This document shows, piece after piece, positions 1-5,732 of a DNA stretch of 11,882 nt; position 1 is the stretch's first letter; each line of letters opens with the position of its first letter. A model generated the notes under the pieces. The model was not told where the DNA came from. It did not search any database and worked only from the letters and a program-made list of their open reading frames with translations. A program made the translations under genes and the position numbers. The DNA comes from CAMCYM01 sp964405405 (GTDB taxonomy: Bacteria > Bacteroidota > Bacteroidia > Flavobacteriales_D > Sanyastnellaceae): positions 1 to 11,882 of the forward strand of contig CAYONT010000052.1 in assembly GCA_964405405.1 (NCBI GenBank), given 5' to 3'.

Positions 1-2
1 TT

Positions 3-32
3 TCCTATTTCGGTTCCATCTCCTATTTCGGT
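3..32. repeat. Short direct repeat, 12 bp twice, 18-bp period
   Basis: TCCTATTTCGGT occurs at 3-14 and again at 21-32. The copies lie upstream of the first ATG of the receptor, but in an open frame (SYFGSISYFG). They are therefore either an in-frame repeat within a longer receptor N-terminus or part of its upstream region. Each copy contains a TATTTCGG stretch only loosely like the phylum's TAnnTTTG -7 box. The window starts here, so the array may extend further left. Confidence 0.55.
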
Positions 33-65
33 TGCTGGCGCCCTGTCCGATGGGGCTGGGTCGGA

Positions 66-2363
66 ATGCTCGCCGTAGCCCTTGGATTCTGGGTGGTGCC
101 GATGGGGGCACAAGTCGCTGCGCCCGTGGAGCGCGACACCTTGCAGCCCATCTTGCTGGGGACGGCTGAAGTGCAAGGGACCACCGTGGCCGATGCGCGC
201 GCGCCGTTTGCTTGGGTGGGTTTGGCCTCCGCTGCGCTGCGTGCGCTCGACGCCGGCGTGGACCTGCCCTACCTGCTGCGCTTCACACCGTCGCTGGTGG
301 TGACTTCGGATGCGGGGACGGGCATCGGATACACCGGGATGCGCATTCGGGGCTCCGACGGGACGCGGATCAATGTGACCCTGAACGGTGTACCCATCAA
401 CGACGCGGAATCGCACCAAGTGTACTGGGTGAACATGCCGGACGTGGCGGGCAGTGTGGATGGTCTGCAGATCCAGCGGGGTGCTGGAACGAGCACGAAC
501 GGACCCGGGGCCTTCGGGGCGACGGTGGCCATGTCAACCCTGGCGATGTCTGCCCGGCCCTCCGCCCGCGCCGTGCTGGGCGGCGGGGCTTTCGGCACCT
601 TGCGCACCACCCTCCAGTGGTCCAGCGGCCAGCTCGGCGACGGCTGGGCCCTCGAGGGACGGGCCACCCGCATCACCAGCGCCGGCTATGTAGACCGCGC
701 CCAGAGCGACCTGTCGAGCCTCCACCTGACCCTGGGCCGCTTCTGGAACCAGGGGCGCTTCCTGTACACCCTGCTCGACGGCCACGAACGCACCTACCAA
801 GCCTGGTACGGCGTGCCCCGCATCGCGCTCACCGGCGACGCCGCCGCCATCACTGCCTGGGCGCAAGGCAGTTACGAATACGGCTACGGGGCGGACACCG
901 TACGCATCGCCGACCTCATCGCCCGCGGCCCGCGCCACAACTACTACCGCTACCCCAACGAGGTCGATGATTATGGCCAAACCCACCACCAACTGCTCCT
1001 CGAGCACCTGCTGGGCGGCTGGCGGACCTCCCTCACGGCGAACTGGACCCGGGGAGGCGGATTCTTCGAGCAGTTCCGTGCCGCGGACGACCTCGACCGC
1101 TACGGATTCCAGACCCCCGGGGCGACGGGGGACGTGGTGCGACGCCGTTGGCTCCGCAACGACCTCTGGGGCGCCCACGCCTTCGCGGAACGCGGGTTCC
1201 GGTCTGGCTCCGTGGGCCTGGGCGGCAGCGCCTACCGCTACGTGGGCGACCACTTCGGCGAGGTCCTCTGGGCGCTGCCCGCGACCCCGCTGGACCCGGG
1301 CGATGCCGTCGCGCCGGGCGACCGCTACTACAACGGCACCGGGACGAAGTCGGACCTCAACGCCTTCGCGCGGGCGATCTACCAGCCGGGCCAGGGCCGG
1401 GTCCGTCTGCACGGCGAAGGCCAAATCCGGCAAGTAAAGTACCGCGCCGACGGCAGCGACAACGACCTGCGGGCCATCGCCGTGGACGACGCGCTGTGGT
1501 TCTTCAACCCGAAACTGGGGGCGGATTGGCTCGTCGGGCGCGGGCGGTACTTCGCCTCCATCGCGGTGGCGAACCGGGAGCCCTCCCGCACGGACTACCT
1601 CGACGGTCCGGGGGGGGCCGGCACCCGGCCCGAGCGTCTCCGCGACATCGAAATCGGCGCCCAGCGCGACCTCGGCACCGCCGCCTCCCCGCGCGGCCGG
1701 GTCGAAGCCGTCCTGTACCACATGCGATACCGGGACCAGCTCGTCCTGACCGGCGAACTCAACGACGTCGGCAACGCCATCCGAACCAACGTGCCGGAGA
1801 GCTACCGCCGGGGCATCGAACTCTCCGCCGTCCTCCCCATCGACCGGGCCGCCCGCCTCCGCTGGTCCCCCACCGTCGCCTGGTCCCAAAACCGGATCCC
1901 CCAATTCGAGGAGGTCCTCTACGACTACGGAACCCCCTCCGGCTTCGAGGCGGTTCGCATCGAGCACACCGACCGGGACATCGCCTTCTCCCCGCGCTGG
2001 GTGGCCTCCTCCTCCTGGCAATGGGACCTCCACACGAACCGCACCACGGGCAACCGCTGGGAGCTCGAGTGGTTCTGGCGCGGCGTGAGCCGTCAGTACC
2101 TCGACAACACCTCCGACCTCAACCGTTCCCTAGATCCCTACGCCGTGCACGACCTGCGCCTGCGCCGCACCCAGTCGTCCCGTTCGGGCGAGGCCATCGC
2201 CCAGTTCTCCCTGTTCCTGAACAACCTCACCGGGGCCCGGTACAGCACCAACGGCTGGACCTACAGCTACCAATTGGGCGGCCCAGATACGCGGGTGGAT
2301 GAGGTGTATCTCTTTCCGCAGGCCGGCCGCCATGTCATGTGTTCCGTGGAGCTGAACTTCTGA
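66..2363 (+). CDS. TonB-dependent outer membrane receptor
   Basis: This is an outer-membrane, TonB/ExbBD-energised transporter for an unknown ligand (siderophore, vitamin or glycan). Residues 1-16 are a hydrophobic signal-like segment ending GAQ. Residues about 31-41 (LGTAEVQGTTV) lie where a TonB-box-like stretch is expected. The plug spans about 65-160, with the typical MRIRGSDGTR (92-101), LNGVPINDAES (106-116), QIQRGAGTSTNGPGAFGA (135-152) series. The rest is a barrel of aromatic, alternating strands, and the protein ends in the usual C-terminal phenylalanine (VELNF), which supports the stop. There is no N-terminal carboxypeptidase-regulatory-like domain, so it is not a clear SusC. The start is uncertain: the frame is open to the left edge, and the arginines just before this ATG (reading WRPVRWGWVG) would make a better signal-peptide n-region. 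The last 29 bases overlap the convergent glycosyltransferase gene. No ligand genes are adjacent. The family is certain; the substrate is not known. Confidence 0.93.
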   Translation: MLAVALGFWVVPMGAQVAAPVERDTLQPILLGTAEVQGTTVADARAPFAWVGLASAALRALDAGVDLPYLLRFTPSLVVTSDAGTGIGYTGMRIRGSDGTRINVTLNGVPINDAESHQVYWVNMPDVAGSVDGLQIQRGAGTSTNGPGAFGATVAMSTLAMSARPSARAVLGGGAFGTLRTTLQWSSGQLGDGWALEGRATRITSAGYVDRAQSDLSSLHLTLGRFWNQGRFLYTLLDGHERTYQAWYGVPRIALTGDAAAITAWAQGSYEYGYGADTVRIADLIARGPRHNYYRYPNEVDDYGQTHHQLLLEHLLGGWRTSLTANWTRGGGFFEQFRAADDLDRYGFQTPGATGDVVRRRWLRNDLWGAHAFAERGFRSGSVGLGGSAYRYVGDHFGEVLWALPATPLDPGDAVAPGDRYYNGTGTKSDLNAFARAIYQPGQGRVRLHGEGQIRQVKYRADGSDNDLRAIAVDDALWFFNPKLGADWLVGRGRYFASIAVANREPSRTDYLDGPGGAGTRPERLRDIEIGAQRDLGTAASPRGRVEAVLYHMRYRDQLVLTGELNDVGNAIRTNVPESYRRGIELSAVLPIDRAARLRWSPTVAWSQNRIPQFEEVLYDYGTPSGFEAVRIEHTDRDIAFSPRWVASSSWQWDLHTNRTTGNRWELEWFWRGVSRQYLDNTSDLNRSLDPYAVHDLRLRRTQSSRSGEAIAQFSLFLNNLTGARYSTNGWTYSYQLGGPDTRVDEVYLFPQAGRHVMCSVELNF

Positions 2364-3693
2364 ACCCCGGGGCGGAGATTTCGTCCAAGTGGCGGGCGAT
2401 TTCGCGGGTGAGTTGGGCGTTTGTGAAGGGCGATGCGGCTTCTGCTGCTGCCGCCGCCGCCTCCCCAGCCGAGCGCGAGACCGCCGCCTCGGCGCAACCC
2501 CGAATGAATTCGGCGATGCCCGCCACGTCCTCGTAACCGAAGCAACCGCTTCCGGGATGGTGGGCCACCAGGTCCCGCGCGTCCCCTTGGGCCGGTCCGA
2601 GGTACAAGATGGGCTTGCCGGCGCGCAGCAACTCGAACAGCTTGCCGGGGATTCGGCCTGCCGCATTGTCCGCCCGGTTGATGGGCAGCAGCAGGAGGGA
2701 GGCCCGCCCCAATTCGCCCAGGATGGCGGTGCGCGGCAACATGCCCAGGTAGCGGGTGTAGGGTTCCAGCCCGGCCGCTTGCACCGCGTTGCGCACGGAG
2801 ACGTCCACCTCGCCGGCCAGCCGAATCTCCAGCCGCTCGCGCCAAACCGCGTCGCGCGCCACCGCCTCGCCGAGGGCCTCGATGAGCCCAATCGGGTTGC
2901 GGTCGCTGCCCAGCAATCCCCCGTGGAAGACGATGAACCGCCCAGGCACCACCTCGGGGCGGTAGTCCGCGAAGTCTGCCTCATCAAAACCGTAATAGAA
3001 CACCGACACATCGCGCGCCCCGATGGACTGCAAATCACGGGCCCAAGTCGGGCTGGCGATGGTGATGCGAGAAGCCTGGGCGAAGACCTCCTGTTCCAGG
3101 GCGCGGTGGATGCGGTCGGCGCGTTTGCCGATGCGCATTTGGCCATAATAATCCACCTGGGTCCAGGGATCCTGAAAATCGGCGAGCCAGGGAATGCCCA
3201 ACCGCTGGGCGCAGCGCAGCCCGATGACGGTGTTCGAATGCGGTGGCCCGTCCGTGAAAATGGCATCCACGGGGTGGTCTTTCAGGTAACGGAGCAGGTA
3301 CCGCACCGAGGGCGCGATCCACAGGGCCCGGGCATCGGGGATGAAGAAGTTTCCGCGGATCCAGATGCCCAAACGATCCCGCCAGCCCTGCTGTTTGTCG
3401 CTGTTGGCGGTGATGTTCAGCAGGGGCTGCGTGGGCTTGCGGCCGCTGAACCGTTTGAAGGCTTGGGACGGTTCCCAGGCGGCGACCCGGTGGACCTCCA
3501 GTCCTTCGGGCACGTCCCGGAAGTGGGTCGGATCTTCGTAGGGATAGCGGGCATCCAGGGCGGTGAACACCACGGGTTCCCAACCGTTTTCGCGCAGGTA
3601 TTTCACGAGTTTGAGGCACCGCAGCACGGTCACGCCTCCCGATGGCGGCCAGTGGTAGGTGATGACCAGGACCCGTTTGCGTGGCTTCTCCAT
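2335..3693 (-). CDS. GT4-like glycosyltransferase
   Basis: This is a predicted cytoplasmic or membrane-associated retaining GT-B glycosyltransferase that moves a sugar from a nucleotide-sugar donor to an unknown acceptor. The chosen start (ATG 3693-3691) gives 452 residues beginning MEKPRKRVLVITYHWPPSGG, the usual first Rossmann strand and glycine loop. Other landmarks are ADFQDPWT (171-178), the second-domain opening FHGGLLGSDRNP (256-267) and the donor-site stretch GRIPGKLFELLRAGKPIL (346-363), where E354 fits the conserved glutamate. The open frame continues 23 residues further upstream to 3762, but that would overlap the preceding gene and lacks family resemblance. The start lies 16 bases after the GGGP synthase stop, so the two are probably co-transcribed. 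No Shine-Dalgarno site is seen. An alanine-rich tract (about 403-420) near the C-terminus comes from GC-rich triplet runs. The end overlaps the convergent receptor gene by 29 bases. The acceptor is unknown; a lipid made by the neighbours is an inference. Confidence 0.88.
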   Translation of the reverse strand: MEKPRKRVLVITYHWPPSGGVTVLRCLKLVKYLRENGWEPVVFTALDARYPYEDPTHFRDVPEGLEVHRVAAWEPSQAFKRFSGRKPTQPLLNITANSDKQQGWRDRLGIWIRGNFFIPDARALWIAPSVRYLLRYLKDHPVDAIFTDGPPHSNTVIGLRCAQRLGIPWLADFQDPWTQVDYYGQMRIGKRADRIHRALEQEVFAQASRITIASPTWARDLQSIGARDVSVFYYGFDEADFADYRPEVVPGRFIVFHGGLLGSDRNPIGLIEALGEAVARDAVWRERLEIRLAGEVDVSVRNAVQAAGLEPYTRYLGMLPRTAILGELGRASLLLLPINRADNAAGRIPGKLFELLRAGKPILYLGPAQGDARDLVAHHPGSGCFGYEDVAGIAEFIRGCAEAAVSRSAGEAAAAAAEAASPFTNAQLTREIARHLDEISAPGFRSSAPRNT

Positions 3694-3709
3694 GCCGTTT
3701 CGTGTTCCG

Positions 3710-4453
3710 TCAATGCTGCGGGGGGTGCGGCATCCAGGCCAAATCCCCCGGCCCCTCTTCAATCGCTGACCCCACCACCACCAAATCGGCGCCCGCGGCC
3801 CACGCCGACTCGATTTGCGCCCGATTCCGCATGCCGCCGCCCACGACGAGCGGCACGTTGGTTTCCTGCCGCACCGCCGCGATGGTCTCCGGCGGCACCG
3901 GCACCCCAGCCCCGGACCCTGCGTCGAGGTACAGCAACTGCAACCCCAACATCTCCCCGGCCACGGCGGTCGCCACGGCGATGCCGGGCTTCCCCGCCGG
4001 AATGGGCTCGGTCCCGCTCATGTAGGCCGCCGTGGTCAGTGGCCCGTCTCCGATGAGCAGGTACCCCGTGGGCACCACCGGCATCCCCAGCCCCCGAATC
4101 TGCATCGCCGAGGCGACATGCCGCCCGATGAGCAAATCCGGGTTACGCCCCGAAATCAGGGACAAGAACAACACCTGGTCCGCCCCCGCCACCACCTGGT
4201 CCGGCGCCCCCGGAAACAACGTCACCGGCCCTGAAAACCCGGCCCGCACCGCCCCCAAGACCTCCAGCACCCGCCCCCGAACCAGCAGCGACCCCCCAAT
4301 GAAGACGTCCGTCACCGCCGACCCCTCCAACCGACCCACCAGCGCCTCCAACCCCGCCCCCAACGGCACATCATCCGGATCCAACAGCGCCGCCAGGCGC
4401 TTCCGCCCCGACACCCGTCCCGCCCGCAAAACCTCAAGCCATGCGCAATTCAT
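3710..4453 (-). CDS. Geranylgeranylglyceryl phosphate synthase (PcrB/GGGPS family, group II)
   Basis: The family joins a polyprenyl diphosphate (geranylgeranyl in characterised group II members) to sn-glycerol-1-phosphate, forming the ether bond best known from archaeal lipids. The 247 residues form a TIM-barrel pattern of usual length. LLDPD (23-27) follows strand 1, and FIGGS (51-55) strand 2. Next come FPGAPDQV (80-87) and SLISGRNPDLLIG (98-110), then PTGYLLI (128-134), the glycerol-phosphate-binding YLDAGSGA (175-182), VGGGMRN (204-210) and the phosphate-binding GADLVVVGSAIEEG (221-234). The start ATG overlaps the hydrolase stop as ATGA (4453-4450), which indicates translational coupling. 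The coding strand is very G-rich. A heptaprenyl-specific PcrB like that of Bacillus is the alternative, but group II is the expected form in Bacteroidota. Prenyl chain length cannot be read from the sequence by eye. The in vivo product in Bacteroidota is, to my knowledge, not settled. Confidence 0.93.
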   Translation of the reverse strand: MNCAWLEVLRAGRVSGRKRLAALLDPDDVPLGAGLEALVGRLEGSAVTDVFIGGSLLVRGRVLEVLGAVRAGFSGPVTLFPGAPDQVVAGADQVLFLSLISGRNPDLLIGRHVASAMQIRGLGMPVVPTGYLLIGDGPLTTAAYMSGTEPIPAGKPGIAVATAVAGEMLGLQLLYLDAGSGAGVPVPPETIAAVRQETNVPLVVGGGMRNRAQIESAWAAGADLVVVGSAIEEGPGDLAWMPHPPQH

Positions 4454-5570
4454 CGTTGAAAGATACGTTCCACCACCGTTTTCATCACATCCGGCCGCTG
4501 CATGTTGTGCCCCGCTGGCAGCACATGAAACCGCACCCCCTTTGCCCCCATTCGCCGCAGCCGCCAGGCCAAACCCCGCCCATTCCGCACCGGAATCACC
4601 TGGTCATGGGCTCCGAAACACAGGTCCACCGGCGCTCCATGGTCCCGCATCGCCGCAGCGACCTCGGCCTCCCTCGCCCAACAATCCCGGTGCGCCCGCC
4701 ACCCCCGCCAAACCATCCTTCGCATCTCGGCCCGGTCCAAATGAAAGTGCGCAAACCCGTGCAAGTGTTTCGGAATCAACCCCCAGCGATGCAACCGGTC
4801 CCACACCCGCAACACCCGCTCCGCCCGCCGATCCAGGACCCTCCAGATCCACCTCCCCACTTGCGTGTGGACCGTCAGCCCATACAGCGGTGCCTTCCGC
4901 AATCCGTCCGGCGCAAGCAGCACCACCCGCCCCCACGTGCTTGGGCTGGCGACCAGAGCCGCCATCGCCACCCGCCCCCCGATCGAGTAGCCCAGCAAAT
5001 CCATCGGCCCCGCCGCCGCCCCCTCCCGGTCCGCAATCCGGCGCGCAATCACCCCCCACAACCCAGGCGGAATCGCCTGTCCTCCCCCCCAACCCCGCTC
5101 CCCACCCTCCCCGATAATCCCCCCGCCTTTCCCGCCTTTCCCGCCTTCCCGGTCTTCCCCGCCTTCCCCGACATACCCACTCCGCCCATGCTCCGGAAGA
5201 TGAATGGAAACAAAGCACCGACGTTCAGGCCACACTTCGCTCCACGTCAACATGTCCTCAAGCGGCCGAGCAAACCCATGGAAACAAATCAGCGCCCGCG
5301 GCGCAGCCGCGCCATCTCTCGCCGCGCCAGCCGCGCCATCTCCTGTCTCCTGTCTCCCATCTCGGCGCGCAGCGCCNNNNNNNNNNNNNNNNNNNNNNNN
5401 NNNNNNNNNNNNNNNNNNNNNNNNNNNNNNNNNNNNNNNNNNNNNNNNNNNNNNNNNNNNNNNNNNNNNNNNNNNNGCGCAGCGCCGGCCACGGCATATT
5501 CAATCCGCCACCCCTCCACCACAATGGACCGGCGTTGTGCCTGCACCCGCCCCGGCTCGAGAAATTCCAT
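4450..5570 (-). CDS. Alpha/beta-hydrolase fold protein, interrupted by assembly gap
   Basis: This is a predicted serine hydrolase (esterase or lipase-like) of unknown substrate. Read from ATG 5570, the N-terminus MEFLEPGRVQAQ leads to the first strands (SIVVEGWRIEYAVAG) and meets 100 N. Beyond the gap the frame gives ALICFHGF and then HLPEHGRS. The shared 10 bases at the gap edges, if collapsed, join both parts in frame as 336 residues. In that numbering the oxyanion-hole HGF is 61-63, the nucleophile elbow GYSIGGR has Ser159, the acid is Asp286 (FGAHD), and the base is His318 (PAGHN). An internal ATG at 5253 would lose the HGF and first strands, so I reject it as the start. Two low-complexity insertions lie in loops (about 32-54, and a Gly/Glu/Lys-rich one about 96-130). 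The gene leads the operon with GGGP synthase (4-base overlap). A promoter-like AAAATTTG sits 4 bases before the ATG. As deposited, the 100 N shift the frame, so automatic callers will truncate this gene. Confidence 0.82.
5123..5167. repeat. 9-bp in-frame tandem repeat in the hydrolase gene
   Basis: Five 9-bp units start at 5123, 5132, 5141, 5150 and 5159: CCGCCTTTC, CCGCCTTTC, CCGCCTTCC, CGGTCTTCC, CCGCCTTCC on the + strand. The period is a multiple of three, so unit gain or loss keeps the frame. On the coding strand they encode a Gly/Glu/Lys-rich loop (GGKGGKGG pattern) just after the HGRS motif of the hydrolase. Confidence 0.85.
5305..5354. repeat. Degenerate 24-bp and 7-bp direct repeats beside the assembly gap
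   Basis: AGCCGCGCCATCTC occurs at 5305-5318 and 5329-5342 (24-bp spacing, in frame). TCCTGTC is repeated in tandem at 5341-5347 and 5348-5354, followed by TCCC. The tract encodes the first low-complexity insertion of the hydrolase (GDGAAGAARDGAAAP). It leads directly into a small hairpin at 5364-5376 (GGCGC-gca-GCGCC) and then the N run, so repeats plus secondary structure probably broke the assembly here. Confidence 0.75.
5377..5476. other. Assembly gap, exactly 100 N
   Basis: One hundred unknown bases lie within the 5' part of the hydrolase gene. The last 10 known bases on the left (5367-5376) and the first 10 on the right (5477-5486) are the same, GCGCAGCGCC. A run of exactly 100 N is the common placeholder for a gap of unknown size. 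Removing the N run plus one copy of the 10 bases brings 5570 and 5253 into one frame (207 bases apart, 69 codons), so the true gap may be zero or negative in length. Confidence 0.9.
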
Positions 5571-5574
5571 GCCG

Positions 5575-5582
5575 CAAATTTT
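5575..5582 (-). promoter_or_regulatory. Putative -7 box for the hydrolase operon
   Basis: On the minus strand AAAATTTG matches the Bacteroidota -7 consensus TAnnTTTG at all defined positions except the first. It is followed by CGGC and then the ATG at 5570. A T-rich GTTTTT lies roughly 17-19 bases further upstream, where a -33 element would fall. The resulting transcript would be leaderless or nearly so. The position also supports 5570 as the hydrolase start. The call is by eye only. Confidence 0.45.
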
Positions 5583-5639
5583 GTGGATAATGCGTGAAAA
5601 ACGACTGTCGCACCGAACGGCTCTGGGGAATTCGCGGCG

Positions 5640-5647
5640 TACTTTTG
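5640..5647 (+). promoter_or_regulatory. Putative -7 box for carB
   Basis: TACTTTTG is a full match to the Bacteroidota -7 consensus TAnnTTTG. It lies 84 bases before the carB ATG, which would leave a leader of roughly 75-80 bases. I do not see a clear TTTG -33 element at the right distance, and I recognise no riboswitch or attenuator in the leader. Confidence 0.45.
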
Positions 5648-5722
5648 TCCCCCGGAAGTCCAAAATTTTAGCGTACCGTTGACTCCCCGCACAGCCCTGA
5701 TTGCCAGAGGGGTTGGGCGGGT

Positions 5723-5732
5723 AAAAAAAAAA
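5723..5732 (+). promoter_or_regulatory. A10 tract at the carB start codon
   Basis: Ten consecutive A residues run up to and include the A of the carB ATG. No Shine-Dalgarno sequence is visible. A-rich sequence just before the start is the usual translation-initiation context in Bacteroidota, which rarely use anti-SD pairing. The homopolymer is also prone to length errors, but an error upstream of the ATG would not change the protein. Confidence 0.55.

Noticed and set aside
534..2033. 499-codon open frame on the minus strand opposite the receptor
   Set aside because: The Val/Gly/Asp-rich translation mirrors the receptor's C-ending codons; the receptor frame has the real protein signature.
3694..3762. 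Upstream extension of the glycosyltransferase by 23 codons
   Set aside because: The extra residues overlap the GGGP synthase coding end and have no resemblance to the family N-terminus, which begins right after ATG 3693.
2389..4056. 555-codon open frame on the plus strand opposite the glycosyltransferase and GGGP synthase genes
   Set aside because: Both antisense partners carry clear family motifs throughout. The plus-strand product is low-complexity and crosses two gene boundaries.
5123..5354. CRISPR-like or mobile-element repeat array
   Set aside because: The units are 7-24 bp, contiguous or degenerate, without unique spacers, and lie inside a coding frame. No transposase or integrase is nearby.
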